Part shown: piece by piece, positions 25,874 to 35,890 of the stretch
How positions within the stretch are numbered: position 1 is the stretch's first letter
How the letters are laid out: every line of letters starts with the position of its first letter
Origin: Brevibacterium daeguense
GTDB taxonomy: Bacteria; Actinomycetota; Actinomycetes; Actinomycetales; Brevibacteriaceae
Direction of reading: 5' to 3'
Length of the DNA: 64,000 nucleotides
Assembly (NCBI RefSeq): GCF_021729135.1
Contig: NZ_JAJTWW010000003.1
Span: 1 to 64,000 of the forward strand
Program-made: the position numbers and the translations under genes
Notes under the pieces: model-generated
Told to the model about the DNA's origin: nothing
Seen by the model: the letters and a program-made list of their open reading frames with translations, nothing else
Database searches by the model: none

Positions 25874-26355
25874 TGGCATTCCGCCGCGGCCGACGCCTCG
25901 GAATCGATGTCGGATCGGTGCGCATCGGCATCGCCCAGTGCGATCCCGACGGCATCCTCGCAACACCGGTCGGGACGGTCTACCGACGCGACGGCGATGA
26001 GCAGGCCCTGCGCCGAATCGCCGAGATCGTCACCGAGCACGAGCCGATCGAACTCATCACCGGCCTCCCTCGGTCGCTCGACGGCACCGAGCGGGCATCG
26101 GCCGCCACCGCGCTCGACTTCACCCGGCAGATCGCGGATGCGACCGGGCTGCCCGTGCGCCTGGTCGACGAGCGCTTCAGCACCACCCAGGCGCACGCGG
26201 TGCTCCAGTCGGTGGGGAAGAGCTCACGGAAGCGGCGCGAGATCGTCGACGCGGTCGCCGCGGTCGTCATCCTGCAGAGCGCCATCGATCAGGAGAAGCA
26301 GACCGGTGCGCCCGCCGGCGAGCTGCTCGAGGACCGCGGGGAGCCCGAACCATGA
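25873..26355 (+). CDS. ruvX: Putative pre-16S rRNA nuclease RuvX/YqgF
   Basis: RNase-H-like nuclease of 160 residues implicated in 16S rRNA 5'-end maturation. The conserved GIDVGSVRIGIA, ITGLPRSLDGTE, LVDERFSTTQA and C-terminal DAVAAVVILQ segments are present with their acidic residues. It overlaps mltG by 4 bp (ATGA). Confidence 0.94.
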   Translation: MAFRRGRRLGIDVGSVRIGIAQCDPDGILATPVGTVYRRDGDEQALRRIAEIVTEHEPIELITGLPRSLDGTERASAATALDFTRQIADATGLPVRLVDERFSTTQAHAVLQSVGKSSRKRREIVDAVAAVVILQSAIDQEKQTGAPAGELLEDRGEPEP

Positions 26356-27476
26356 GCACGCAGCACGACCTCGATCCCGCCGAGGGCTTGACCCGTGCCG
26401 AGCTGAAGGCGCGTGCCCGCCGCCGGATGATGCGCCGCCGCCGCACCACCGTCATCACCCTCGTCGCGATCCTCGTGCTCGGGGGAGGCGGACTGCTCGC
26501 CGTGAACACGATCGGCGGCGCCGTGGGCGAAGTCCTCGGTGAGAGCGGCGACTACGAGGGCGAGGGCGGCGAAGAGGTCGTGGTGACGGTGCTGCCGGGC
26601 TCCTCGGCGACGCAGGTCGCCAACCAGCTGGTGGAGGAGGACGTCATCAAGTCGACCGGCCCCTTCCTCGACGAGATCGAGCGCCAAGGGGCGACGATCA
26701 ACGCCGGTGACTTCACGATGCGCCGCCAGATGAGCGCTGCCGCGGCAGTCGAGGCGCTCGTCGACCCGGCAGCGTCGCAGCGCCTCACCATTCCCGAGGG
26801 CTTCCGCCTCGACCAGATCCAGGCCCGCATGATCGAGCTGGGCATGAGTGAGGAGGAGACGCTCAAGGCCATCGAGGACAAGACCCCGCGGGACTACGGG
26901 CTCGACGTCGATGCGCCGAGCCTGGAGGGCTACCTCTACCCGGCCACCTACGAGATCAAGCCCGGCATCACCGCCGAGGCGATGGTCCAGGAGATGGTCG
27001 ACCGCACGCAGACCGAGATCGATGACCTCGGGATCGCGCTGGAGGAGGTGCACGAGGTCTTCACGCTCGCCAGCCTCGTCGAGATCGAGGCGCCCGGCGA
27101 TGAGGAGGTGCGGCGGAAAGTCGCGCGGGTCTTCATCAACCGGATCGGGGAGGAGTCGAGGACGAACAACCTCCTGCAGTCGGACGCCACCGTGCACTAC
27201 ATCCACGGCTCCCGACCCGACGCCAGCACGACCGCCGAGGAGCGCGCCAGCGACAACCCCTACAACACCTACAAGCACCCCGGCCTGCCGCCCGGCCCGA
27301 TCAACTCACCCAGCCGGAGCTCGGTCGACGCCGCGCAGGACCCGGCGGACGGAGACTGGCAGTACTTCGTGGCCGTCAACCCGGAATCCGGCGAGACCCT
27401 GTTCGCCGAGAGCTATGACGAACACCTCGAGAACGTCGAGAAGTACCGCGAGTGGCTGCGGAACCAGGAGGACTGA
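26352..27476 (+). CDS. mltG: Endolytic murein transglycosylase MltG
   Basis: Membrane-anchored lytic transglycosylase that cuts nascent peptidoglycan strands, 374 residues. Basic N-terminus, one transmembrane helix (about 35-57), LysM-like region, and YceG catalytic domain. The catalytic glutamate is E244 in ASLVEIEAP; PSLEGYLYPATYEI and NPYNTYKHPGLPPGPI are family signatures. Starts inside the ruvX stop and ends 3 bp before aroE. Confidence 0.95.
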   Translation: MSTQHDLDPAEGLTRAELKARARRRMMRRRRTTVITLVAILVLGGGGLLAVNTIGGAVGEVLGESGDYEGEGGEEVVVTVLPGSSATQVANQLVEEDVIKSTGPFLDEIERQGATINAGDFTMRRQMSAAAAVEALVDPAASQRLTIPEGFRLDQIQARMIELGMSEEETLKAIEDKTPRDYGLDVDAPSLEGYLYPATYEIKPGITAEAMVQEMVDRTQTEIDDLGIALEEVHEVFTLASLVEIEAPGDEEVRRKVARVFINRIGEESRTNNLLQSDATVHYIHGSRPDASTTAEERASDNPYNTYKHPGLPPGPINSPSRSSVDAAQDPADGDWQYFVAVNPESGETLFAESYDEHLENVEKYREWLRNQED

Positions 27477-27479
27477 ACC

Positions 27480-28331
27480 GTGCCCGCCTTTGCCGTTCTC
27501 GGCTCCCCGATCGACCATTCCCTCTCACCTGTCCTGCATGCCGCGGGCTACGCGGCCCTCGGGCTCAGCGACTTCCACTATGAGCGCTTCGAGGTCCCGG
27601 CCGGTGCGCTGGCCTCCTTCCTGGAAGCCCATCCCGATCACCTGGGCTTCTCCGTCACGATGCCGCTCAAGGCCGAGCTCATCGAGCTGGCCGCCGCCCA
27701 CGGGTGGCCCGTCGACCGCACCGCCGCTCTGACCGGTTCCGGGAACACCCTCGTGCGGTCGCGGGAGCGGGCCGCGCGAGTGCTCAACACCGATGTCGCA
27801 GGCATCGTGGCCGCGCTGTCGGAAGCCCGTCCCGAGGCGCCCCGCACGGGAGCCGTCCTGGGCAACGGGGCGACTGCCGCCTCGGCGGTGGTGGCACTGA
27901 GCGAGCTCGGAGTCGGCAGCGTCGACTTCGCGGTCCGCCGCCCGGAGCGGGCTGCCGAGGTGGTGGCGCTGGCCCAGCGCCTGGAGCTGGACACCTCCGT
28001 CACGCGGCTGGCGGAGTGGCGCCCCGGCGGGCACGATCTCACGGTCTCGACGCTGCCGGCGGGTTCCCTCGACGGACGTCCCCTCAGCTGGCCGCAGACC
28101 TTCGCAGGCCGGCCGGTGGTGCTCGACGCCGCCTACGCCCCGGCAGAGGTCGACCTCCTCCATGAGTTCGCGGTCCGGGGCGGAGTCGGCGTGCCCGGCG
28201 TGAGGATGCTCGTGCACCAGGCGGTCGAGCAGTTCCTGGCGTTCGCCGCGACCGCCGGCGTCGCACTCGACGCCGACGCCCCGCGCGCCGTGGAGCAGGC
28301 GATGACGGCGGCGGTGGCTGCGCACGGATGA
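27480..28331 (+). CDS. aroE: Shikimate dehydrogenase
   Basis: Reduces 3-dehydroshikimate to shikimate, 283 residues. Substrate-binding SLS in DHSLSP (about 14-16) and the catalytic lysine K64 in TMPLK are present. The usual GAGG nucleotide loop reads GNGATAAS, so NADPH preference should not be assumed. GTG start. It lies upstream of aroC-K-B but is separated from them by the prepilin peptidase gene. Confidence 0.92.
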   Translation: MPAFAVLGSPIDHSLSPVLHAAGYAALGLSDFHYERFEVPAGALASFLEAHPDHLGFSVTMPLKAELIELAAAHGWPVDRTAALTGSGNTLVRSRERAARVLNTDVAGIVAALSEARPEAPRTGAVLGNGATAASAVVALSELGVGSVDFAVRRPERAAEVVALAQRLELDTSVTRLAEWRPGGHDLTVSTLPAGSLDGRPLSWPQTFAGRPVVLDAAYAPAEVDLLHEFAVRGGVGVPGVRMLVHQAVEQFLAFAATAGVALDADAPRAVEQAMTAAVAAHG

Positions 28332-28387
28332 GGCGGCCGGCGAACTCGGCCGGGCCCGCGAGGGGCGTCCCGGTCGCCGCCAGCGGT

Positions 28388-28393
28388 TAGGCT
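28388..28393 (+). promoter_or_regulatory. -10 candidate TAGGCT before the prepilin peptidase
   Basis: TAGGCT in GGTTAGGCTGAGACC, 31 nt before the GTG at 28424, with AGGAGG at 28414-28419 between. No -35. Confidence 0.35.
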
Positions 28394-28423
28394 GAGACCG
28401 AAGCTGAACCGACAGGAGGAACA

Positions 28424-29194
28424 GTGACCGACCAGATGCCGCTCGGAGTCAGCCTGGGCGTGACCGTGCTCGCATCGCTGGTGGTCAGCGCCTGGATCTG
28501 GTGGCGATTCGCCCGGCTCATCGACGACGAGGCGGGCATGCGCCTGCTTCCCGGACTGGCCGGCAGCGGCAGGCCCAGCGGGTTCGTCACCTCGGTGCTC
28601 ACGTCAGCAGGGGCGGTGCTGGCCTGGCTGGCCGCCTTCGTGACCCCCGCGCTGCTGAGCCGCACGTGGGCCGACCTGCCGGTGATGATCGCCTTCGGCC
28701 TGGTCGCCGGTGCCACCGGCTGGCTGTTCTGGATCGACACCTCGATCCACCGGCTGCCCAACCGCATCGTCCTGCCGATCACCGGTGCGGTGGTGCTGCT
28801 GTTCCTCGTCGGGGTCGTCGTCGGCGTCTTCCAGGAGAACTCCGCGACCGATCACCAGTGGGCAGGCGCTGGGACCACCGCGCTCAACGGCCTGATCGGC
28901 GGACTTGTGCTGCTGCTGGTCTTCCTGGTGCTCAACGTGCTCGGCGCGGTGCTCGGGCGCAGGGGGATGGGCGGCGGTGATGTGAAGCTCGCCGTGGTCG
29001 TCGGCATGCTGCCGGCCGCGCTCAGTCCATTCGGGTTGGTCGTCGCGCTCGTCGTCATGAACCTCTCCGCCCTCGCCCAGGTGCTGTACGCGGTGGCCGG
29101 ACAGGGCCGGGGAATGCGGGAGGCGATCGCGTACGGGCCGCACATGCTGGTCGGCACGTGGACCGCCGTCATCATCGGGCCGGTCTTTTTGTAG
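28424..29194 (+). CDS. Prepilin peptidase (A24 family)
   Basis: Integral membrane aspartyl peptidase of 256 residues that cleaves prepilin leader peptides. The two catalytic aspartates fit D105 in DTSIHRLPN and D186 in GGGDVKLA. About seven hydrophobic segments; no N-terminal methyltransferase domain. No pilin genes are in this window, so its substrates (for example Flp/Tad or competence pilins) must be elsewhere. GTG start with AGGAGG. A home between aroE and aroC is common in actinobacteria. Confidence 0.9.
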   Translation: MTDQMPLGVSLGVTVLASLVVSAWIWWRFARLIDDEAGMRLLPGLAGSGRPSGFVTSVLTSAGAVLAWLAAFVTPALLSRTWADLPVMIAFGLVAGATGWLFWIDTSIHRLPNRIVLPITGAVVLLFLVGVVVGVFQENSATDHQWAGAGTTALNGLIGGLVLLLVFLVLNVLGAVLGRRGMGGGDVKLAVVVGMLPAALSPFGLVVALVVMNLSALAQVLYAVAGQGRGMREAIAYGPHMLVGTWTAVIIGPVFL

Positions 29195-29197
29195 ACT
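29192..29197 (+). promoter_or_regulatory. -10 TAGACT for a leaderless aroC transcript
   Basis: TAGACT overlaps the prepilin peptidase stop and ends 7 nt before the aroC ATG at 29205. No ribosome site between. Confidence 0.5.
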
Positions 29198-29204
29198 CTG
29201 AAGA

Positions 29205-30398
29205 ATGTTGAGATGGCTTACTGCAGGCGAGTCCCATGGTGAGGCGCTCGTCGGCATCCTCGAAGGTCTGCCGGCCCACGTCCCGCTGACCCGCGCGAAC
29301 ATATCGGCGGCGCTGGCACGAAGGCGCCTCGGCTACGGCCGGGGCGCGCGCATGAAGTTCGAAGCCGACGAGGTGAGGATCCTCGGCGGGGTCCGGCACG
29401 GGCGCACCCTCGGGTCGCCGATCGCCATCGAGGTCGGCAACTCCGAGTGGCCCAAGTGGGAGTCGGTGATGAATGCGGATCCGGTGGATCCCGAGGTGCT
29501 CGCCGACCAGGCGCGCAACGCCCCGCTGACCCGTCCCCGGCCGGGCCACGCCGACTTCGTCGGGATGCAGAAGTACGACTGGGACGAGGCGCGGCCGATC
29601 CTCGAGCGCGCCTCGGCCCGGGAGACCGCGACCCGGGTGGCGCTCGGGGCGGTCGCCGCGAACTTCCTCGCCGAGCTGGGGATCACGGTGCTCTCGCACA
29701 CCGTGGCGATCGGCCCGGTCAAGGGCACCGGCGAGGAGGCGCTGCCCTCGATCGAGGACGTTCCCGCACTCGATGCCGACCCGATGAGGTGCTTCGATCG
29801 TGACCTCTCGGCGCGGATGGTCGAGGAGGTCGACGACGCCAGGAAGTCCGGCGACACGCTGGGCGGAGTCGTCGAGGTCATCGTCGACAGCGTCCCGCCC
29901 GGGCTGGGCTCGCACGTGCACTGGGACCGCCGGCTCGATTCGCGCCTGGCGGGCGCGCTCATGGGCATCCAGGCGATCAAAGGCGTTGAGGTCGGTGACG
30001 GGTTCCTCACCGCAGAGCGCCGCGGTTCGGCCGCCCACGACGAGATCGAGCGCGTCGAGGGCTCCGTGCGCCGCCGCAGCAACCGCGCCGGCGGCACCGA
30101 AGGCGGCATGTCGACGGGTGAGGCGCTCCGCGTGCGCGCCGCGATGAAGCCGATCGCGACGGTGCCGCGCGCACTGGCCACCATCGACGTCTCCACCGGC
30201 GAGGCGGCGAAGGCCCATCACCAGCGTTCGGACGTCTGCGCGGTCCCGGCTGCCGGGGTGGTCGCCGAGGCGATGGTCACCCTGGTGGTGGCCCAGGCAG
30301 TCCTCGAGAAGTTCGGCGGGGATTCCGTCGCTGAGACGAAGCGCAATCTGGAGTCCTACCTCGAGGCGATCCCGGCGGCGCTCCGCTCGGGACGATGA
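29205..30398 (+). CDS. aroC: Chorismate synthase
   Basis: FMN-dependent enzyme for the last step of the shikimate pathway, 397 residues. Signatures [38 protein letters not shown] and a C-terminal [17 protein letters not shown] are present. Leads an aroC-aroK-(aroB) unit; overlaps aroK by 4 bp. Confidence 0.97.
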   Translation: MLRWLTAGESHGEALVGILEGLPAHVPLTRANISAALARRRLGYGRGARMKFEADEVRILGGVRHGRTLGSPIAIEVGNSEWPKWESVMNADPVDPEVLADQARNAPLTRPRPGHADFVGMQKYDWDEARPILERASARETATRVALGAVAANFLAELGITVLSHTVAIGPVKGTGEEALPSIEDVPALDADPMRCFDRDLSARMVEEVDDARKSGDTLGGVVEVIVDSVPPGLGSHVHWDRRLDSRLAGALMGIQAIKGVEVGDGFLTAERRGSAAHDEIERVEGSVRRRSNRAGGTEGGMSTGEALRVRAAMKPIATVPRALATIDVSTGEAAKAHHQRSDVCAVPAAGVVAEAMVTLVVAQAVLEKFGGDSVAETKRNLESYLEAIPAALRSGR

Positions 30399-31054
30399 AC
30401 CCGCCGGACCAGCCGCTGCCCAGACCTGTTCCGCCGCTCGACCCGGTGCCGGCTGCCGGCGCACGAGTCGTCCTCATCGGACCTCCCGCTGCGGGCAAGT
30501 CGACGATCGGACGGCTGCTCGCCGACCGCCTCGGCCTGCCGCTGACGGACACCGATGCGCTCATCGTCAACGACAACGGCCCGATCTCGGAGATCTTCGC
30601 CGACCGCGGAGAGGCCCGGTTCCGGGAGATCGAGCGGGCTGTGGTGAGACGCAGCCTGCGGCGACTGCTGGATCGACCGGGAGTGGTGTCCCTGGGCGGG
30701 GGAGCGATCCTGAACTCGGGCACCCGGGCTCAGCTCAAGCACCCCGCGATCAAGGTCATCAACATCGAGATCGACGAGGAGACGGCCGGCAGGCGCCTCC
30801 ACGGATCGCATCGGCCGCTGCTGGCCGGCGACGAGGATCCGATCACCCGGTGGTCGGCGCTGCTCGAGGAGCGCAGAGCGCTGTACGAGTCGGTGGCGAC
30901 GATCTCCGTGTCGGCGTCCAACGCGCCGCCGTCGACGATCGTCAATCGCATCGTCGACATCCTGACGGGTCTCCAGCGAGCCGAGGAGTACGCCAGATTC
31001 TGGCACTCGGAAGCCGACGGCGAGGACGAGCACGGAGAGCGGACCGAAGACTGA
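30395..31054 (+). CDS. aroK: Shikimate kinase
   Basis: Phosphorylates shikimate at O3 with ATP. P-loop GPPAAGKST near residue 29, shikimate-contacting DTDALI, and [12 protein letters not shown]. At 219 residues it is longer than the usual 170-180 because of a 25-residue Pro-rich N-terminus and a polar C-terminal tail. ATG overlaps aroC. Confidence 0.95.
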   Translation: MNPPDQPLPRPVPPLDPVPAAGARVVLIGPPAAGKSTIGRLLADRLGLPLTDTDALIVNDNGPISEIFADRGEARFREIERAVVRRSLRRLLDRPGVVSLGGGAILNSGTRAQLKHPAIKVINIEIDEETAGRRLHGSHRPLLAGDEDPITRWSALLEERRALYESVATISVSASNAPPSTIVNRIVDILTGLQRAEEYARFWHSEADGEDEHGERTED

Positions 31055-31080
31055 TTCGGGTGGTGCTCGGTCCGCCTCGG

Positions 31081-31086
31081 TAGAGT
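31081..31086 (+). promoter_or_regulatory. aroB -10 candidate TAGAGT
   Basis: TAGAGT ends 10 nt before the aroB ATG; predicted initiation would leave a leader of only a few bases. Confidence 0.35.
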
Positions 31087-31096
31087 CAGCAGTGAT

Positions 31097-32224
31097 ATGA
31101 GCGAAGAAAGCAGGCACGCATTGAATGAGACCACCCGCATCGACGTCAGCGCCGGAGGCGACTACCCCGTTCTCGTCGGGACCGGTCTGCTGTCTCATCT
31201 GCCGGAGCTGATCGGGCCGCGCGCGCAGAAGGTCCTCGTCATCCATCCGCGGGCGCTGCGCGCCACGGGGGAGGCGGTGCGCGAGGACCTGCTGTCAGCC
31301 GGCTATGAGGCGCTGGCAGCGGAGATCCCCGATGCCGAGGAGGCCAAGCACGTGCAGGTCGCCGCGTTCTGCTGGCAGATCCTGGGCCAGAGCGACTTCA
31401 CCCGATCCGACGCGATCGTGGCAGTGGGCGGGGGAGCGGTGACGGATCTGGCCGGCTTCGTCGCCGCGACCTGGCTGCGCGGGATCCGCTTCGTCAACAT
31501 CCCCACCACCGTGCTCGGCATGGTGGATGCGGCGATCGGCGGCAAGACCGGGATCAACACTGCCGAGGGGAAGAACCTCGTGGGCGCGTTCCATGCACCC
31601 GCCGGAGTCCTGGTGGACACCGACTCCTTGGCGACGCTTCCCGAGAACGAGCTGTTCACCGGCCTGGCCGAGTCCGTGAAATGCGGGTTCATCGCCGACG
31701 AGCAGATCGTCTCCCTCATCGAGAACACCCCCAAGAGCGAGCTCGCCCAGCACGACTCGCCCGCGCTGCGGGAGATCATCGAGCGGTCCATCAGGGTCAA
31801 GGCGGATGTCGTCAGCGCGGACTTCACGGAGTCGGGCCGGCGGGAGATCCTCAACTACGGCCATACGCTCGGCCACGCCATCGAGCGCACCGAGCGGTAC
31901 CAGTGGCGCCATGGGGCTGCAGTGGCGGTCGGGATGATGTTCGCGGCGGAGCTGTCGGTGATGACGAAGAACCTGCCGATCGATGTCGCCGAACGACAGC
32001 GGAGCGTGCTGGAGCACCTGGGCCTGCCCACCGGATACCGCGGAGACAAGTGGCCGCAGCTGCTCGACACCATGAAGCGGGACAAGAAGGCCCGCGGATC
32101 GCTCATGCGCTTCATCGTGCTCGAGGACATGTGCCGGCCGGTCGTGCTGGAAGGGGCGGAGAGCGCGCTGCTCTACACGGCCTATCAGGAGATCGCCGTC
32201 GAGTCGCCGACGAAGACGCTCTGA
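31097..32224 (+). CDS. aroB: 3-dehydroquinate synthase
   Basis: NAD-dependent zinc enzyme converting DAHP to 3-dehydroquinate, 375 residues. AVGGGAVTDLAGFVAATWLRG, PTTVLGMVDAAIGGKTGIN and the zinc-ligand region LNYGHTLGHAIE are present. ATG at 31097 chosen; a TTG 24 bp downstream also fits the conserved start and cannot be excluded. 42 bp after aroK. Confidence 0.95.
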   Translation: MSEESRHALNETTRIDVSAGGDYPVLVGTGLLSHLPELIGPRAQKVLVIHPRALRATGEAVREDLLSAGYEALAAEIPDAEEAKHVQVAAFCWQILGQSDFTRSDAIVAVGGGAVTDLAGFVAATWLRGIRFVNIPTTVLGMVDAAIGGKTGINTAEGKNLVGAFHAPAGVLVDTDSLATLPENELFTGLAESVKCGFIADEQIVSLIENTPKSELAQHDSPALREIIERSIRVKADVVSADFTESGRREILNYGHTLGHAIERTERYQWRHGAAVAVGMMFAAELSVMTKNLPIDVAERQRSVLEHLGLPTGYRGDKWPQLLDTMKRDKKARGSLMRFIVLEDMCRPVVLEGAESALLYTAYQEIAVESPTKTL

Positions 32225-32350
32225 ACACACCCAGCAGGAAGCCGGACGAACCGCGATGATGCCACGCGCCGGCTGTGGCAGTTGAGCGGCGTGGGCGCAC
32301 CGGCTCGCGCTCCATGCCGCGCTGACGGGAGTGCTGGGCAGGCACGCTGA

Positions 32351-32384
32351 TAGAATCGATCCTCGGCGCGCCGGACCGGGCGCG
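32351..32384 (+). promoter_or_regulatory. efp -10 and leader hairpin
   Basis: -10 candidate TAGAAT (32351-32356). A few bases after the expected start, CGCGCC (32367-32372) pairs with GGCGCG (32379-32384) and is followed by ATTTTG. This could stabilise the 5' end or attenuate. The efp GTG is at 32412. Confidence 0.4.
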
Positions 32385-32411
32385 ATTTTGACCCGAGCTG
32401 AAGGGAACCAC

Positions 32412-32975
32412 GTGGCAACGACCAACGATCTCAAGAACGGCATGGTCCTCGTACTCGAAGGCCAGCTGTGGCAGGTTCTCGAGTTCCAGCATGTGAAGCC
32501 GGGCAAGGGACCGGCCTTCGTCCGCACCAAGATCAAGAACGTCCTGAGCGGGAAGATCATCGACAAGACCTTCAACGCCGGCACCAAGGTGGAGACCGCG
32601 ACCGTCGATCGACGCGACATGCAGTACCTGTACAACGACGGCACGGACTACGTGTTCATGGACTCCGCCGACTACGACCAGGTCACCATCAGCCCCGAGC
32701 TGGTGGGCGATGCGGCCAACTTCATGCTGGAGAACCAGGACGTGCAGATCGCGTTCCACGAGGGCACCGCGCTCTACATCGAGCTCCCTGCGAGCGTCGA
32801 GCTGGTGATCGCCCATACCGAGCCGGGGCTGCAGGGCGACCGCTCGACCGGTGGTTCGAAGCCGGCCACACTTGAGACCGGCTACGAGATCCAGGTTCCG
32901 CTCTTCCTCGAAGAAGGCACGCGGGTCAAGGTCGACACCCGGTCCGGCGATTACCTCGGCCGCGTCAAGGAGTGA
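32412..32975 (+). CDS. efp: Translation elongation factor P
   Basis: Rescues ribosomes stalled at polyproline, 187 residues. KOW-like N-terminal domain with the loop [11 protein letters not shown], whose lysine position is retained, then two OB domains. GTG start with GAAGGGA upstream; a reading from 32331 has no ribosome site and adds an unrelated Arg-rich stretch. Overlaps nusB by 4 bp. The pepQ gene often found before efp in actinobacteria is absent. Confidence 0.96.
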   Translation: MATTNDLKNGMVLVLEGQLWQVLEFQHVKPGKGPAFVRTKIKNVLSGKIIDKTFNAGTKVETATVDRRDMQYLYNDGTDYVFMDSADYDQVTISPELVGDAANFMLENQDVQIAFHEGTALYIELPASVELVIAHTEPGLQGDRSTGGSKPATLETGYEIQVPLFLEEGTRVKVDTRSGDYLGRVKE

Positions 32976-33379
32976 GCTCCCGCACCCGCGCGCGGCGGCG
33001 CGCACTGGAGATCCTGTTCGAGGCCGAGCAGCGGCAGCTGTCCGAGAGCGAACTGCTCACCATGCGCTCGGGCGACCCCGAATACCCGATGAAGCCGTAC
33101 GCGGTGGAGATCGTCAACGGTGTCATCTCGCATCGGGAGGAGATCGACGAGCTCATCGAGACCTACGCCCGCGGCTGGGCGCTCAACCGGATGCCCGCAG
33201 TCGACCGCGCGCTGCTGCGGATCTCGATCTGGGAGATCCTGCACAACTCGGAGGTCGACGATCCGGTCGCCATCGCCGAGGTGCTCGACTTGGCCCGGAA
33301 GTACTCCACCGATGATTCGCCCAAGTTCATCAACGGCGTGCTCGACCAGATCCGGAAGATCAAGCCGACTCTGAGCTGA
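32972..33379 (+). CDS. nusB: Transcription antitermination protein NusB
   Basis: RNA-binding component of the rRNA antitermination complex with NusE, 135 residues. Starts [20 protein letters not shown] and contains [16 protein letters not shown] and [12 protein letters not shown] start overlaps the efp stop. A GC hairpin follows. Confidence 0.95.
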   Translation: MSSRTRARRRALEILFEAEQRQLSESELLTMRSGDPEYPMKPYAVEIVNGVISHREEIDELIETYARGWALNRMPAVDRALLRISIWEILHNSEVDDPVAIAEVLDLARKYSTDDSPKFINGVLDQIRKIKPTLS

Positions 33380-33384
33380 CGGGC

Positions 33385-33400
33385 CGGGCGCTCGCGCCCG
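33385..33400 (+). terminator. nusB terminator hairpin
   Basis: CGGGCG, loop CTCG, CGCCCG, starting 6 nt after the nusB stop. No T run. Confidence 0.45.
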
Positions 33401-33748
33401 CGCCTGCGTCGCGCTGACTCTCCCTCCAACTGGCCCCGCGCTTCAACTGGCCCCGCAGCGGACCGGTTGCCTCTCCCCTTCTGCTGCTCCGCCGGGAGCC
33501 GTCACGCCTTCCGCTGTTCCCTGAACCTGCGTCGGGAGGCTGCGGGAACGCATGGGCTCTTCCCGCGGTTGGGCTTCGAGCCTCCTGGTCGGAAAGGCGC
33601 GTCCGGCGCGATCTGCAGGTCGGTGAAGTCCGCTCCGACGCCTGTTCTCACATTTCTGTGATCAGCAGATCCATGTCGCTGGAACCGTTCCGACCCCCGG
33701 ACCATGACGTGCGAGGACGCTCTCCTGATCGCGGTCCCGCATTGGGTC

Positions 33749-33777
33749 TTGACGGCGCGTGATCTCTGACACATACT
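33749..33777 (+). promoter_or_regulatory. Promoter of the ABC-transporter/acyl-CoA synthetase operon
   Basis: -35 TTGACG (33749-33754), 17-bp spacer, -10 CATACT (33772-33777). It is the best sigma-70-like promoter in the window. Initiation near 33784 gives a leader of about 130 nt. Confidence 0.65.
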
Positions 33778-33786
33778 CAAGTCGTA

Positions 33787-33806
33787 ACCTGAACCGGGTT
33801 TCAGGT
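33787..33806 (+). promoter_or_regulatory. Candidate operator palindrome
   Basis: ACCTGAA (33787-33793) and TTCAGGT (33800-33806) form a perfect inverted repeat around CCGGGT, beginning about 3 bp after the predicted start of transcription. Size and position suit a TetR-family operator; the operon encodes such a regulator at 40353. Confidence 0.45.
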
Positions 33807-33912
33807 GGCCGTTCGGACACCGCTGTCCCTGAGGCCACCTGCCCGGCGGGAGCACGACCCCGCACCTCCTCACATGACCGCATCTCGGATCCTCAAGGGA
33901 AAGGCCGAAGTT

Positions 33913-35106
33913 GTGAAGAACCCAGCCCGTATCACCGCCGCCGGCATGCTCGTCGCCGGACTTGCCCTCACTGCCTGTGCCCCCACCGTCGAGTCCGGCA
34001 GTGCTGCCGAATCTCCGGACAGCGTCGACGTCGGGATCGTCTACTCGAAGACCGGTCCGCTCGCGGCCTACGGCGAAGAGTACTTCGCCGGCCTGCAGGC
34101 CGGAATCGACTACGCCACCGACGGCACCGGGGCGGTCGGGGAGACTCAGATCAATCTCACCTATCACGACGACGGAGGCGACCCCGACAAGGGCGTGTCG
34201 ATCGCCAAGCAGCTCATCGGCGAGGGCTACCAGATCCTCGCCGGCACCACCGTCTCCGGCATCGCCCTGAAGCTGGCCGAGCAGGCCGAGCAGAACAAGG
34301 TCCTCTACATCTCCGGTCCCGCGGCGACCGATGCCGTCACCGGCATCAACGACTACACCTTCCGCTCCGGTCGGCAGTCCGTGCAGGACGTCGCCACGGC
34401 CGGCCAGTTCGTCGATGACCTGGACGGCTCCAAGGTCACGGTCTTCGCGCAGGACAACGCCTTCGGACAGGGGAACGTCGCCGCAGTCGAGGCGGTCCTC
34501 GGCGCCGAAGGGGCGGAGGTCTCCGAGATCCTGGTGCCCGAGGACGTCACCGAGTTCACCCCGTTCGCGCGCCAGGTCGTCGACGCCGACCCCGACCTGG
34601 TCTTCGTCGCCTGGGCGGGTGCCAACGCCGGCTCCATGTGGCAGGCACTCAACCAGCAGGGCGCTTTCGACGCCGCACCGATCGTGACAGGACTGGCGAA
34701 CGAATCGACCTTCGGCGCCTATGGCGCTGCCGGTGAGAAGATCTCCTTCCTGTCGCACTACTTCCCGGGGGCCGGCCAGAACGACGTCGAGAATTTCATG
34801 ATGGACCACGTCGAGGAGCAGGGTGCTTCACCCGACCTGTTCACTCCGGACGGCTTCGTTGCCGGGCAGATGATCGTGCAGGCCGTCGGGGAAGGCGGCG
34901 GCACCGATGTCGACGCGATGATCGACGCGCTCGAGGGCTGGGAGTTCGAGGGGCCGAAGGGCACGACTGCGGTGCGCGCCGAGGATCACGCGCTGATCCA
35001 GGACATGTACCAGGCCAAACTCGTCCAGGACGGCGACGAGTGGAAGCCGGAGCTGGTCAAGACCGTGGACGCCGCCGACGCCGCCCCGCCGGTGCAGGGT
35101 CAGTGA
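33913..35106 (+). CDS. ABC transporter substrate-binding lipoprotein, branched-chain amino acid family
   Basis: Extracytoplasmic binding protein of 397 residues anchored by lipid. Type II signal peptide: basic MKNPAR, hydrophobic core, lipobox LTAC with C22. The mature part is a type I periplasmic-binding fold (VDVGIVYSKTGPLAAYGEEY..., TVFAQDNAFGQG). This family binds branched-chain amino acids but also amides, urea and aromatic acids. GTG at 33913 chosen for AGGGAAAGG upstream and a normal signal peptide; ATG 33874 is an alternative. First gene of the operon. Confidence 0.88.
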   Translation: MKNPARITAAGMLVAGLALTACAPTVESGSAAESPDSVDVGIVYSKTGPLAAYGEEYFAGLQAGIDYATDGTGAVGETQINLTYHDDGGDPDKGVSIAKQLIGEGYQILAGTTVSGIALKLAEQAEQNKVLYISGPAATDAVTGINDYTFRSGRQSVQDVATAGQFVDDLDGSKVTVFAQDNAFGQGNVAAVEAVLGAEGAEVSEILVPEDVTEFTPFARQVVDADPDLVFVAWAGANAGSMWQALNQQGAFDAAPIVTGLANESTFGAYGAAGEKISFLSHYFPGAGQNDVENFMMDHVEEQGASPDLFTPDGFVAGQMIVQAVGEGGGTDVDAMIDALEGWEFEGPKGTTAVRAEDHALIQDMYQAKLVQDGDEWKPELVKTVDAADAAPPVQGQ

Positions 35107-35113
35107 GCGGACC

Positions 35114-35887
<774 letters not shown>

Positions 35888-35890
35888 GCG

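Larger units (their letters stand above)
33380..33912 (+). other. Intergenic region between nusB and the ABC-transporter operon
   Basis: No intact gene is supported in these 533 bp. Contents: a hairpin after nusB (33385-33400), a 13-bp direct repeat CAACTGGCCCCGC (33427 and 33444), and a promoter with a palindrome (33749-33806). On the minus strand a GC3-rich frame across 33502-33661 (TDLQIAPDAPFRPGG...) might be a gene remnant; it has no start or ribosome site and I do not recognise it. Confidence 0.6.

Noticed and set aside
23210..25966. 918-codon open frame on the minus strand opposite alaS
   Set aside because: Shadow frame; composition (H, D, V, G, R-rich) is typical of antisense readings of GC-rich genes, and alaS is unmistakable.
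33648..33661. CRP-like site TCACA-N4-TGTGA
   Set aside because: Half-sites are in the wrong order and spacing for a CRP/FNR operator.
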